This document shows, one piece after another, positions 47,717 through 57,116 of a stretch of 64,000 nt of DNA. Origin of the DNA: Maritimibacter fusiformis. GTDB taxonomy: Bacteria; Pseudomonadota; Alphaproteobacteria; Rhodobacterales; Rhodobacteraceae. The stretch spans positions 124,001 to 188,000 of the forward strand of contig NZ_VSIY01000013.1 of NCBI RefSeq assembly GCF_008086115.1, given 5' to 3'. Position numbers and translations under genes: made by a program. Numbering within the stretch: position 1 is the stretch's first letter; every line of letters starts with the position of its first letter. The notes under the pieces are model-generated. The model saw nothing but the letters and a program-made list of their open reading frames with translations. It had not been told where the DNA came from and made no database searches.

Positions 47717-49944
47717 TTCCTCCGGCCCGGCGCGGGGCTCTTGTGCGGACCGAACACCGCGATCACCGCGGGCAGGACCAGAAGATCGGCGATCAGCGCC
47801 AGGACATAGACGCTCATCGCGATGGTGCCGAAATCGGCAACGCCCTTGGTGGTGGCAAAGATCGAGCCGCCCATGCCAAGGACCAGAACGGTGGAGGTGG
47901 TTACCAAGGCCGGCGTGGCCTCGTCCAGCGCCTCACGCAGACGTGTCCGCCCGATCCGCGAAAACCCGCCGGTCAGGCGCAGCCGGTTCAACACATGCAG
48001 CGTGTCATCCACCGCCACCCCGAAGGCGACCGCCAGCGCCAGCCCGTTGGCGAACTCGATCCCGTGCCCCGACAGGGCCAGCCAGGCCCCGATCAGCGAC
48101 ACCGGCAACACGTTGGGGATCAGCGAGATCAGCGCCACCCGGATCGAGCGCAGCCACAGCGTGATCAGAACGCCCACGGCCGCCAGCGCGATCAGCAGGC
48201 TTCGATTAAGCTCGGTCAGGATCTTGGCCGCCACCCGCGCGGTCATCACCGGAAGGCCGGTGGCCGCGCTGACCTCGACCCCGTCCAGCGCCGGGTTCGC
48301 GGCGATGGCCGCGTCAATCCTGGCCGCCAGCGCGTCGGTCTGTTCACCGCTCTCATACTGAAACGACAGCGTGACCAGCGCGCGGCTGCCGTCCTCGGAC
48401 ACCAGCCGGCGGGCCAGCGCCTCGGGGATCTCGTCCGCCCCACCCATGTCGCGCGACAGCCGGGCCAGCGATTGCACCTTGTCGCTGCCGGCCACACGGA
48501 CAACGGTATCGTGGACCTCGGAAATCACCTCGGTGTCGGTCGAGCGCACCGCCACCTGAAGCACCGAAACCGGCGTCACCTTTTCCTCGATATCGCGAAA
48601 GGCCGCGATCACCGGCTCGTTCGGGCTGAGACTGTCGAGGATCGAGTAACGGGGCGAGGCCTGGCTGTAGAACACCGTCGCCACCACCAGCACGATCAGC
48701 CCCAGGGTCGCGACAGTCCTGGGCCGGGCCAGCGCGAGGCGCGGCAGGTAGACGAAAAACAGCCCGCTGGGCGGGCGCCGCTCGAGCCGCTCGAACTTTT
48801 CGTTGAACCAGGGGTGATGCCCGGCGGCGCCGAGGATAAGGGTCTGCGTCAGCAGCACGGTGAACGAGGACAAGAGGATAAGAAGCGTGCCCATGCGGCC
48901 CAGTTCGGCGATGATCTCGGCGCGTGACAGGGTCAGCGCAGCAAACGCGACGGCGGTGGTGATGCCGGCGAAGATGCAGGCGATCGCCACCCGGCGCACG
49001 GCGCGCACCGTGGCACGTTTGCTGTCGCGCCCGGCCTGGCGCGCCCGCTCGAAGCTGATGTGGATCGAATCCGATGTGGCCAGGATCAGGACCAGCACCG
49101 GCAGCGTCACCGACACCGTGTTCACGGTGATGCCAAGATGGCCGAACACGCCCAGCGAGGTGACCAGCGACACCAGCGGCCCGGCCAGCGTGAGCAACCC
49201 CAGCGTCACGCTGCGCAGCGCGATCACCGCCACGATGAAGCCGACCGCAGCCCCCACCAGGTTCAGAAGCAGCACATCGCTCACCAGTCCGCGCGCCACC
49301 CGGTCGCGCAACACCGGATAGCCCGACAGCCGGATCGTCGCGCCCGATGCGGCCTCGGCCTTGTCCGCCAGGTCCGCCAGCGCGTCGATCTGGTTGGCGC
49401 GGCCATCCTGCACGTCGGAATCCAGATCGCTGATCGGCAGGATCGCCACCATCGCATTTCGGTCCGGCCCCATCAGGCGGCGCAGCGCGGCGTTGCCGCC
49501 ACGCTCGGCGTCGAAGCGCGCGGCCATCGTCGCCCGGTCGGGCAGCGGGAAAGGCACCAGCGGTTCGGCCTCGCCGTCCGCGCCGGTGACCTGAAGCGAC
49601 AGGGGCGAGACCGCGGCGCGCACACCGTCGACGAATTGCGCATCCAGCAGGAAATCCGACACCGCCATCAGCACCGTCGGATCGGCCAGGTCGTCAGCCT
49701 CGATCAGCACGATCACATCGTTGGAATCGCTCTCGAAATCGCGCGCAACGTCGAGGAATTCCTCGTAGGCCGGGAAATCGCTGCGAAAGAACCGAAGCAG
49801 GGCATCGTCGAACGTGACCTTGGTCGCGCCGGTGACGCCGAACACCAGGAGCGCGGCGAACACCAGCCAGAGCAGCGAAAACCCTGCCCTGACCCGCGCC
49901 AATGCCGAGGCCAGCGCCCGGCCGAACCGCCATTGCGAAAACAC
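47713..49944 (-). CDS. RND superfamily (MMPL/SSD-type) exporter
   Basis: A 743-residue exporter with about twelve membrane helices in two RND halves: one helix near residue 20, a periplasmic loop, helices 213-400, then a second loop and helices 590-735. Motifs are the ILATSDSIHISFE and AFGVAVDDTLHVLNR helices with buried acidic residues of proton relay. Substrates may be hydrophobic lipids or hopanoid-type molecules, but nothing in the sequence decides. Shorter than HAE efflux pumps. First gene of an operon with the secreted protein. Confidence 0.85.
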   Translation of the reverse strand: MFSQWRFGRALASALARVRAGFSLLWLVFAALLVFGVTGATKVTFDDALLRFFRSDFPAYEEFLDVARDFESDSNDVIVLIEADDLADPTVLMAVSDFLLDAQFVDGVRAAVSPLSLQVTGADGEAEPLVPFPLPDRATMAARFDAERGGNAALRRLMGPDRNAMVAILPISDLDSDVQDGRANQIDALADLADKAEAASGATIRLSGYPVLRDRVARGLVSDVLLLNLVGAAVGFIVAVIALRSVTLGLLTLAGPLVSLVTSLGVFGHLGITVNTVSVTLPVLVLILATSDSIHISFERARQAGRDSKRATVRAVRRVAIACIFAGITTAVAFAALTLSRAEIIAELGRMGTLLILLSSFTVLLTQTLILGAAGHHPWFNEKFERLERRPPSGLFFVYLPRLALARPRTVATLGLIVLVVATVFYSQASPRYSILDSLSPNEPVIAAFRDIEEKVTPVSVLQVAVRSTDTEVISEVHDTVVRVAGSDKVQSLARLSRDMGGADEIPEALARRLVSEDGSRALVTLSFQYESGEQTDALAARIDAAIAANPALDGVEVSAATGLPVMTARVAAKILTELNRSLLIALAAVGVLITLWLRSIRVALISLIPNVLPVSLIGAWLALSGHGIEFANGLALAVAFGVAVDDTLHVLNRLRLTGGFSRIGRTRLREALDEATPALVTTSTVLVLGMGGSIFATTKGVADFGTIAMSVYVLALIADLLVLPAVIAVFGPHKSPAPGRRN

Positions 49945-50069
49945 TAGCGGTCCCCTCCCAGAGCGGGACGGACCTGCCCGACATCGGCCGCCATCATCTG
50001 CCTCTCACGAGTTTCCGCGCCACCTAGCCTTTGCGGGCGGGTCTTTGCAAGGCGTTTGGCGGCGATCCG

Positions 50070-50432
50070 TCAGTCGAGAAAGGTCCAGCTGTCGGCCCCG
50101 TCGAAGTGGCGCACACGGGTCGTTGCCACGATGTCGGGATCGTCGGCAAGGCGCAGGTTCACCGCGAAACGGTCGTCGATCAGGCTGGCCCAATGGGTCG
50201 TCGCCCCGCAGGTCTTGCAGGTGTGAAACGCAAGCTCCTTGTCGCCCCAGGCATAGGCGATGGTGGCGTCCGGTTCGGCGATCACCCGCCCCTTGACCGG
50301 CGGCGCATAGACCCAGAGCGCGGCCAGCCGCCGGCAGATCGAACAATTGCAGGCGGTCGCGCCCTTGGGCCGGGTGATCTCGTAGCGCACCGCGCCGCAA
50401 TGGCACGAACCGGTGATGATGTCGTCGCTCAT
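50070..50432 (-). CDS. GFA (glutathione-dependent formaldehyde-activating) family protein
   Basis: A 120-residue zinc protein of the GFA/CENP-V fold. Zinc ligands are in GSCHCGAVRYE, CNCSICRR and CKTCGATTHW. Only some family members act on S-hydroxymethylglutathione, so the activity is unassigned. ATG 50432 is the family start; it lies 10 bases after the upstream oxidoreductase and is probably co-transcribed. If formaldehyde is released by that enzyme, a link is conceivable. Confidence 0.88.
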   Translation of the reverse strand: MSDDIITGSCHCGAVRYEITRPKGATACNCSICRRLAALWVYAPPVKGRVIAEPDATIAYAWGDKELAFHTCKTCGATTHWASLIDDRFAVNLRLADDPDIVATTRVRHFDGADSWTFLD

Positions 50433-50442
50433 GCCGTGGCCC

Positions 50443-52950
50443 CTACCCATCCGCCCGGATGCGCGCGTTGGTCGGGTCGTGCGGGCTGTCGGGGGCGATC
50501 TCGGCATCCCACAGGCGGTTCTGCATCATCACCTTCAACTTCGTGCCCGGCTTGGCGAGGTCGGGGCGCACATAGCCCATGCCGATCGACTTGCCGAAGA
50601 CCACCGAATAGCCGCCCGAGGTCAGCCGCCCGACCTTTTCCCCGCCGGAAAACAGCGCCTCGCGGCCCCAGGGGTCGGCATCCTCCGGCCCGTCGATCAG
50701 CAGCGTCACGCAGAGCGAGCGGATGCCGGTGGCCTCCATCGCCGCCTTGCCGTGGAAGTCCTTGGTGAGATCGACGAACCGATCCAGCCCGGCCTCCAGC
50801 GGGGTGGCGTCGCGGCCAAGTTCGGTGCCGAAGGCGCGATAGCTTTTTTCCTGCCGCAGCCAGTTCTGCGCCCGCGCGCCGACCGGCTTGAGCCCATGCG
50901 CCTTGCCCGCCGTCATCAGCAGATCCCACAGGTAGTTCTGCATCTCGATCGGGTGATGCAGCTCCCACCCCAACTCGCCGGTATAGGCGACGCGGATGGC
51001 GTTGACCGGGCACATGCCCAGTTCGATCCGCCGGGACGAGAGCCAGGGAAAGCGCTTGTTCGACAGGACCGTGGCGGGATCGGCATCGCGGATCACCTCG
51101 GCCAGCACATCACGCGATTTCGGCCCGGCGATGGCAAAGACGCCCCATTGCGTCGTCACGTCCTGCACGCCCACCCAGTCGCCCGCGTGCTCGGCGCGCC
51201 AATCCTCGACCGCCTTGATGAGGAAATCCTCGTCGTAATCCGCCCAGGCCCCGGCGGAGATCAGGTAATACTCGTCCTCGGCCTCGCGCACGATGGTGTA
51301 TTCGGTGCGCGTGGTGCCGGCCACGCTCAGGGCATAGGTCAGGTTGATCCGGCCCACGCGGGGCAGCTTGTTGGTGGTGAACCAGTCCAGAAACCCGGTC
51401 GCGCCCGGTCCGAACACCTTGTGCTTGGCAAAGGCGGTGGCGTCGATCAGCCCGGCAGCCTCGCGGATCGCGCGCGCCTCGGCCTCGGCATATTGCCACC
51501 AGCCGCCGCGCCGGAAGCTGCGGGCGTCGTGGTCGAAACTGTCCGGCGCATCGAGGGGGCCGTAGTAGTTCGGCCGCTCCCACCCGTTGACCTGCCCGAA
51601 TTGCGCGCCCAGCGCCTTTTGCCGGTCATAGGCGGGCGCGGTGCGCAGCGGGCGGCAGGCTTCGCGTTCCTCGTCGGGGTGGTGCAGGATGAAGACGTGG
51701 GAATAGCATTCCTCGTTCTTGCGCGCGGCATATTCGGTGGTCATCCAGCCCTGCGCATAGCGGCGCGGATCGAGGCTGGCCATGTCGATCTCGGCCTCGC
51801 CCTCCACCATCATCTGGGCAAGGTAATGGCCGGTTCCGCCCGCCGCCGTGATGCCGAAGGAAAAGCCCTCGGCCAGCCACATGTTGCGCAGGCCGGGTGC
51901 TGGCCCGACCAGCGGATTGCCGTCCGGCGTGTAGCAGATCGGGCCGTTGAAATCATCCTTCAGCCCCACCGTTTCCGAGGTCGGGATGCGGTGGATCATC
52001 GACATGTATTCCTGTTCGATCCGCTCCAGATCGAGCGCGAACAGGTCGGCGCGGAAACTGTCGGGCACGGCATATTCGAACCGCGCCGGGGCGCCGAACT
52101 CATAGGGGCCGAGAATCCAGCCGCCGCGTTCCTCGCGCACATACCATTTCGCGTCCGCATCGCGCAGCACCGGGTGTTCGCCGTGGCTCTTGCGAAACTC
52201 CACCAGCGCCGGGTCCGGCTCGGTCACGATATACTGATGCTCGACCGGGATCGCCGGAATGCGGATGCCCAGAAGCCCGGCGGTGCGCTGGGCGTGGTTG
52301 CCGGTGGCGGTGACGACATGCTCGGCGCGAATCTCGAAGGTCTCGCCCGAAGGCACCAGGTTGCCGCCCCGCTCGACCATCACGGACCCGCGCACGATCC
52401 ACTCGGACCCCGTCCATTCATAGCTGTCGACTTGGCGCTTTCGAACGATCTCGACCCCGCGCATCCGGGCGCCCTTGGCCATCGCCATGGTGACATCGGC
52501 GGGGTTGATATAGCCGTCGGTCGGGTGAAACAGCGCGCCGACAAGGTCTTCGGTGCGCACCAGCGGCCAGCGTTCCCTGATCTGCGCCGGGGTCAGGAAC
52601 TCGTAGGGGATGCCCACGGTCTCGGCGATCGAGGCGTAAAGCTCGTATTCATCCAGCCGCGCCCGGGTCTGGGCCATGCGCAGGTTGCCGACCACGCTGA
52701 AGCCCGCGTTCAGCCCGGTTTCTTCCTCCAGCGTCTTGTAGAACTTCACCGAGTAGTCGTGGATGTGGCTGGTGGCATAGCCCATGTTGAATAGGGGCAG
52801 CAGCCCGGCGGCGTGCCATGTCGAGCCCGATGTCAACTCGTCACGCTCCAGCAGCATCACGTCGGCCCAGCCCGCCCGGGCCAGGTGATAGGCAATCGCC
52901 GTCCCGACCGCGCCGCCGCCGACCACCAGGGCTTTCACATGGGTTTTCAT
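50443..52950 (-). CDS. FAD-dependent dimethylglycine/sarcosine dehydrogenase-like oxidoreductase with GcvT domain
   Basis: An 835-residue fusion. Residues 1-390 form a DAO-type FAD domain with GGGAVG (11-16) and STWHAAGLLP, whose His46 is the usual covalent FAD site. Residues ~430-835 are a GcvT-like folate-binding domain (LDWFTTNKLPRVG, GELGWELHHP, TPLEAGLDRFVDL). Such enzymes N-demethylate dimethylglycine or sarcosine, passing the one-carbon unit to tetrahydrofolate. Substrate cannot be fixed by motif alone. The adjacent GFA gene and the separate gcv operon fit one-carbon metabolism. Confidence 0.88.
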   Translation of the reverse strand: MKTHVKALVVGGGAVGTAIAYHLARAGWADVMLLERDELTSGSTWHAAGLLPLFNMGYATSHIHDYSVKFYKTLEEETGLNAGFSVVGNLRMAQTRARLDEYELYASIAETVGIPYEFLTPAQIRERWPLVRTEDLVGALFHPTDGYINPADVTMAMAKGARMRGVEIVRKRQVDSYEWTGSEWIVRGSVMVERGGNLVPSGETFEIRAEHVVTATGNHAQRTAGLLGIRIPAIPVEHQYIVTEPDPALVEFRKSHGEHPVLRDADAKWYVREERGGWILGPYEFGAPARFEYAVPDSFRADLFALDLERIEQEYMSMIHRIPTSETVGLKDDFNGPICYTPDGNPLVGPAPGLRNMWLAEGFSFGITAAGGTGHYLAQMMVEGEAEIDMASLDPRRYAQGWMTTEYAARKNEECYSHVFILHHPDEEREACRPLRTAPAYDRQKALGAQFGQVNGWERPNYYGPLDAPDSFDHDARSFRRGGWWQYAEAEARAIREAAGLIDATAFAKHKVFGPGATGFLDWFTTNKLPRVGRINLTYALSVAGTTRTEYTIVREAEDEYYLISAGAWADYDEDFLIKAVEDWRAEHAGDWVGVQDVTTQWGVFAIAGPKSRDVLAEVIRDADPATVLSNKRFPWLSSRRIELGMCPVNAIRVAYTGELGWELHHPIEMQNYLWDLLMTAGKAHGLKPVGARAQNWLRQEKSYRAFGTELGRDATPLEAGLDRFVDLTKDFHGKAAMEATGIRSLCVTLLIDGPEDADPWGREALFSGGEKVGRLTSGGYSVVFGKSIGMGYVRPDLAKPGTKLKVMMQNRLWDAEIAPDSPHDPTNARIRADG

Positions 52951-53056
52951 CGACGGACCTCCTCAGCGCGGCATGATGCGCACAGATTGCCGAATTCGCG
53001 CGTTTTCGGAAAGGTGGCTCCGACCGATGAAGGCCCGAAACCGACAGGTGGCAACG

Positions 53057-53746
53057 TCAGCGCCGCAGCGCCGCGTCGAACTTGTGGATCGGCAGAACCG
53101 GCGACAGGATCGCGCGCAGCTCGGCGCGTTTCGGATCGTCGGGGTCGAACAGGCTGTAGCAGATGTAATCCTGAACGATGGCGCCCTGCTGCTCATAGCC
53201 GTAGCTGAGAAACTCGCGCCCGGCCTCGGTGGTCCACCAGTAGGGATCGACCGACTCGGTGGTCTCGGAGGCGGATTCGGCGATGGTGTAGTTGGTCAGG
53301 TCGCGGTTCTGCCATTGCCAGACATGCATCAACTCGTGCGCCATGATCAGGGCCGAGGGATAGGGCACCGCGTCGGGCCAGCCCTCGAAGGTGTCGGGAC
53401 GGTAGTAGTCGTAGCTGAAATAGACCTTGTCGTAGAGCACGAAGGCGGCGGGCCAGGTCCAGACGCGCTGAGTCGAGCGCTTGCGCTCGCAGATCCCCTC
53501 GGGCGGCTTGCGCGGACCCTGGGCGGCGACCTCGGCATCGGGCTTGCGCGGGCGCGGCAGGGGCAGCACGCCTATCCCCGCCGTTACCTCGACCGCGTCG
53601 GCATCCAGCGTGTCGCCAAAGAACGCATCGGCAAAGTCACGCTCGGCCGGCGTCAGGCCGCGCGCGCAGGCCGACAGCACCACCAGCGCCGCAAGGGCGG
53701 TGATGGTGCGTGCGGCGCGGCGTGATGTTGTTCTGGCCAATGGCAA
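53057..53746 (-). CDS. Lipoprotein with HELMH zincin motif
   Basis: A 229-residue protein with a lipobox (VLSAC, Cys at about residue 27). A HExxH motif, MAHELMHVWQWQNR, lies at about 140-150, followed by a downstream Glu-rich segment (ESASETTES) that could give the third ligand. It is probably an outer-membrane-anchored, peptidase-like protein. No close family recognised. It is a single gene between the oxidoreductase and a small membrane protein. Confidence 0.72.
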   Translation of the reverse strand: MPLARTTSRRAARTITALAALVVLSACARGLTPAERDFADAFFGDTLDADAVEVTAGIGVLPLPRPRKPDAEVAAQGPRKPPEGICERKRSTQRVWTWPAAFVLYDKVYFSYDYYRPDTFEGWPDAVPYPSALIMAHELMHVWQWQNRDLTNYTIAESASETTESVDPYWWTTEAGREFLSYGYEQQGAIVQDYICYSLFDPDDPKRAELRAILSPVLPIHKFDAALRR

Positions 53747-53816
53747 TCCCTCGGGTCGGACCCAAGGGATGCGGGCGCGCGCGCCATCTTGTCAAGCCTC
53801 ACGCGCCCGGATGCGT

Positions 53817-54230
53817 TCAGGCCGGTGACAGCTTGGCCCGCCAGACCGCGATGCCCAGCCAGGCCATCGCCACGACGATCAGGATCGCACCCAGCAACAC
53901 CAGGTAGGGCGGCACGCCCAGCACGATTTCCGCCACGATGCCGATCGGCATCAGCATGCCGGCGAAGGCCAGCCACGAGACCCACTTGGCCGACATCTGG
54001 TCGATCGGCAGTTTCCACACCAGATAGCCGATCAGCACGTTGAGAAGAGCAAAGAGGTTGCCGTGAACGTGCGCCAGTCGCGCCTCGAAATGGGTGCCGA
54101 TGCCGTAATCCGCGATCCACTGTTCCTTGCTCGGCGCGAAATCGCGCAGGTAGATCAGCAGGAACCCGTAGGCCATGAAGGCGGCGAGAAACAGCAGCCC
54201 GCCGGTGATGTTGAGTTTTCCGTAGGTCAT
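53817..54230 (-). CDS. Small four-helix membrane protein
   Basis: A 137-residue inner-membrane protein with helices at about 8-30, 58-75, 84-105 and 110-130. The loop FEARLAHVHGNLFALLNVLIGYL has a histidine pair that could bind haem or a metal; I do not recognise the family. Its promoter region carries a palindromic operator-like site (54300-54349), so it is probably condition-dependent. Possibly related to small haem-copper- or nitric-oxide-associated proteins, but this is speculation. Confidence 0.65.
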   Translation of the reverse strand: MTYGKLNITGGLLFLAAFMAYGFLLIYLRDFAPSKEQWIADYGIGTHFEARLAHVHGNLFALLNVLIGYLVWKLPIDQMSAKWVSWLAFAGMLMPIGIVAEIVLGVPPYLVLLGAILIVVAMAWLGIAVWRAKLSPA

Positions 54231-54299
54231 TTTTCCGTCCTTGACGATGATCCGCGCGACTCACACCCGATGCGTATGTCGCCGGAAAGCAGGCAGAGT

Positions 54300-54349
54300 G
54301 TAATACGGATATAACATTCATCAAGGAAAATCGTTATATACGTATAACG
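54300..54349. promoter_or_regulatory. Operator-like inverted repeat upstream of 53817-54230
   Basis: CGTTATA (54332-54338), TACG, TATAACG (54343-54349) is a perfect 7-bp inverted repeat; a further TATAAC half-site lies at 54310-54315. The AT-rich tract contrasts with the surroundings. Position 70-120 bases before the start fits regulation by a dimeric repressor. Confidence 0.5.
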
Positions 54350-54396
54350 ACAGTCGAAATGTCGCAGGATGAGCGGACATGGCGGGAGGAAAAGGA

Positions 54397-54424
54397 AAAG
54401 CCCCGCCTTCGCGGGGCTTTGACT
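54397..54424 (-). terminator. Terminator after the 2-hydroxyacid dehydrogenase gene
   Basis: AAAGCCCCGC (54397-54406) pairs with GCGGGGCTTT (54411-54420) around a CTTC loop. On the minus strand it is followed by a T-rich tail (TTTTCCTTTTCC), so it best serves the leftward gene at 54489. Confidence 0.75.
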
Positions 54425-54488
54425 GACCGACCAGTGGCCCTTGCGGGTCCAACTGCGGGTGCGATGCGGCGCCGCGCCGCCGGGCGCG

Positions 54489-55475
54489 TCACAACACCCC
54501 CGGCACCACCTGGTCCGGTGGACGGTGGCCGTCGGCGAAGGTCTTGATGTTGATGATCACCTTCTCGCCCATCTCGATCCGCCCCTCACGGGTGGCCGAA
54601 CCCATGTGCGGCAGCAGCACCACGTTGTCGAGGTCGCGCAAGCGCGGATTGATGTCGGGCCCGCGCTCGAACACATCGAGCCCCGCCCCCGCGATCTCGC
54701 CCGCGCGCAGCATCCGGGTCAGGGCGTTTTCGTCGATCACCTCGCCGCGCGAGGTGTTCACGATGACCGCGTCGGGCTTCATCAGCTTCAGCCGCCGCGC
54801 GTTCATCAGGTGGAAGGTCGAGGGCGTGTGCGGGCAGTTGATCGAGATGATGTCCATCCGGCTGACCATCTGGTCAAGGCTTTCCCAATAGGTCGCCTCG
54901 TGTTCGGCCTCGATCGCGGCGTGAAGGCGGCGGCGGTTGTGGTAATGCACCTGCATGCCGAAGCAGCGCGCGCGCTTGGCGACCGCCTGCCCGATCCGGC
55001 CCATGCCGAGAATGCCCAGCCGCCGCCCCGCGATCCGCCCGCCGAGCATCGCGGTGGGCGACCAACCCTGCCAGCCGCCGGCGTGCATCAGGGCAAGCCC
55101 CTCCGGAATGCGCCGGGTCACCGCGAGGATCATCGCCAGCGTCATGTCGGCGGTATCGTCGGCGCTGACCCCGGGGGTGTTGGCGACGAGGATGCCGCGC
55201 TGGCGCGCAGTGGCAACGTCGATGTGGTCGACACCCGCCCCGTAATTCGCGATCAGCTTCAGCTTGTCACCGGCCTTGGCCAGCATGCCCTGGTCGATCT
55301 GGTCGGTCAGGGTCGGCACCAGAACGTCGGCCCGCTGCATTGCGCTGGCCAGTTCGTCGCGCGTCATCGGGGTATCGTCGTCGCGCAATTCGACGTCGAA
55401 CAGTTCCTTCATCCGGGTCTCGACCACTTCTGGCAACCGTCGCGTAACGACAACACTCAGCCGTTGTGAACCCAT
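54489..55475 (-). CDS. D-isomer 2-hydroxyacid dehydrogenase (glyoxylate reductase-like)
   Basis: A 328-residue NAD(P)-dependent dehydrogenase. Rossmann motif GILGMGRIGQAVAKRA; catalytic Arg in NTSRGEVIDENAL, Glu further on and His in LLPHMGSATREGR. Substrates of this subgroup are glyoxylate and hydroxypyruvate. ATG 55475 has GGAGGGG upstream and gives a normal-length N-terminus; the longer frame is unsupported. It is a second hydroxyacid reductase in addition to ghrA. A terminator follows. Confidence 0.9.
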   Translation of the reverse strand: MGSQRLSVVVTRRLPEVVETRMKELFDVELRDDDTPMTRDELASAMQRADVLVPTLTDQIDQGMLAKAGDKLKLIANYGAGVDHIDVATARQRGILVANTPGVSADDTADMTLAMILAVTRRIPEGLALMHAGGWQGWSPTAMLGGRIAGRRLGILGMGRIGQAVAKRARCFGMQVHYHNRRRLHAAIEAEHEATYWESLDQMVSRMDIISINCPHTPSTFHLMNARRLKLMKPDAVIVNTSRGEVIDENALTRMLRAGEIAGAGLDVFERGPDINPRLRDLDNVVLLPHMGSATREGRIEMGEKVIINIKTFADGHRPPDQVVPGVL

Positions 55476-55563
55476 GGAACCCCTCCGCTGGCTTTTCTTT
55501 GGCGCGTTTCGCTGGCATGGTGGCAAGGAACGCGGAGAGGCACAAGCGCCGTTGGCGCGACAA

Positions 55564-56103
55564 ATGAGAACAACCGCGTCGTTGGGCAGTCGAATGACCG
55601 TATTCGGTTTATTGCGCCGGGCTTTGGCAGGTGTGGCGGGAAGCGTGCTTCTCGTCCAGCCGGCATTCGCGCTGGAGCGCGGGCCGGTCACCAACCTGCC
55701 GCTGCCGCGCTATGTCTCGCTGAAAACCGACGAGGGCAACGTGCGCCGTGGCCCGTCCTTGTCGCACCGGATCGACTGGATCTTCGTGCGCCGGGGCATG
55801 CCGCTCGAGATCGTCGGAGAGTTCGGCCATTGGCGCCGGGTTCAGGACCGCGACGGGGTCGGCGGCTGGGTTCATTATTCGTTGTTGTCCGGGGTGCGCA
55901 GCGCGTTGATCGAGACCGACCTTGCCCCGCTGATGGCGGCGCCGAACCCCGACAGCCCGGTCAAGGCCCATCTCGAGGCGGGCGTGATCGTCTGGATGAG
56001 CAGTTGCGCGGCGGACTGGTGCAAGGTCGAGGTGGAGGGAACAAAGGGATGGATGGAGAAGACCGCACTCTGGGGCGTGCGGCGGGACGAGGTCTTCGAC
56101 TAG
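55564..56103 (+). CDS. SH3-domain secreted protein
   Basis: A 179-residue protein with a signal peptide (FGLLRRALAGVAGSVLLV, cleavage after about residue 36) and one bacterial SH3 (SH3b) domain: YVSLKTDEGNVRRGPSLSHR, then WVHYSLLSG. Such domains bind peptidoglycan or mediate envelope contacts. Two ATG codons, 55564 and 55594, are both possible starts. It overlaps the start region of the next gene. Likely periplasmic. Confidence 0.8.
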   Translation: MRTTASLGSRMTVFGLLRRALAGVAGSVLLVQPAFALERGPVTNLPLPRYVSLKTDEGNVRRGPSLSHRIDWIFVRRGMPLEIVGEFGHWRRVQDRDGVGGWVHYSLLSGVRSALIETDLAPLMAAPNPDSPVKAHLEAGVIVWMSSCAADWCKVEVEGTKGWMEKTALWGVRRDEVFD

Positions 56104-56168
56104 GGATCGACACCGTCGACACGCAGGCCGCCGCCCGCACGCTGAACCGTTCGGGCCGGCGCTTCGTC

Positions 56169-57101
56169 GTGGTTCACGCCGCCAGCGACTGGCACCCGTC
56201 GGTTGCCACCGGCGACAACGGCTTTTTCCCGAAACTGACCGCCGAGCTTGCAGGCCAGGGGATCGAGGCGCGGCTGGTGCGCGCCAGAAGCCGCCCGGCT
56301 GACATCCTCTCGGACCCCGAGGCCGGTCACATCCACCTGAAAATCGGCGCGATGCCCGGCTATGCCCCGAACCTCCTGCACGTGAACCAGGGCTATATCC
56401 AGGGGTTCTGGTATCTCGACGAACTGGGCACACACGCCAACAGCTCGCTGCGTTTCGCGCAATTCTGCGCGGACCGGGTGAACCGGGGGCATGCCGAGTA
56501 TTTCTTCAACGGCGTCACGGGCTGGATGCTGCGCAACAACGTCTCCAACAGCCCGCAGGCCGAGCGGCGGCCGGACCTGCTGGAACCGGCGCGCGCCGTG
56601 GTCTTTACCCAGGAAATCGAGTTTCAGCGCAGCCGCGCGCACTACCTGACCAACGAACAGATGATCCGCACCGCCGCCGAGTTCGACCGCCGCCGGCTGG
56701 TCTATGTCAAACCGCACCCGCACCAGTCCAAGGCGGCGCTGCGCGATATCCTCGCGGTGACGCGCGACTATCAGAACGTCCGGGTCTGCGAAGCCTCGGT
56801 GCACGATCTGATCGAGGTCTCCGACATCGCCGTCACCCAGAATTCCGCCGCCGGATTCGAGGCATTGATGCAGAAAAAGCCGGTGGTGACCTGCGCCCGG
56901 TCCGACTACCACGGCGCGACCCTGACCGCGCGCACCGCGGGCGATCTGCGCGACGCGCTGGAGTTTGGACCGGCGGCGATGGAGGGCTTTGCCTACGAAA
57001 AGTTCTTCTACTGGTTCTTGTCGCGCAACCTGCTCGAGCCGGTGAAAGAAAGTTTTGCCGAACGCGCGGTGGCGCGCATCCGCGACAAGGCGTTCCTGTA
57101 A
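56169..57101 (+). CDS. Capsular polysaccharide (KpsS/LipB-type) family protein, start uncertain
   Basis: A frame with the capsule-synthesis signatures of the KpsS/LipB group: a GDNGFF loop at the N-terminus, EYFFNGVTGW and the conserved YVKPHPHQSKAAL with an Ser/Gln region, followed by SDIAVTQNSAAGFEALMQKKPVV. These match the phosphoglycerol- or Kdo-type glycosyltransferase fold. The frame is open upstream to the end of the SH3 gene but offers only a GTG at 56169 as a start; homology seems to begin before it. The real start may be a rare codon near 56103. It adjoins the SH3 gene. Confidence 0.62.
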   Translation: MVHAASDWHPSVATGDNGFFPKLTAELAGQGIEARLVRARSRPADILSDPEAGHIHLKIGAMPGYAPNLLHVNQGYIQGFWYLDELGTHANSSLRFAQFCADRVNRGHAEYFFNGVTGWMLRNNVSNSPQAERRPDLLEPARAVVFTQEIEFQRSRAHYLTNEQMIRTAAEFDRRRLVYVKPHPHQSKAALRDILAVTRDYQNVRVCEASVHDLIEVSDIAVTQNSAAGFEALMQKKPVVTCARSDYHGATLTARTAGDLRDALEFGPAAMEGFAYEKFFYWFLSRNLLEPVKESFAERAVARIRDKAFL

Positions 57102-57116
57102 GGGGCAGCGCCCGCC

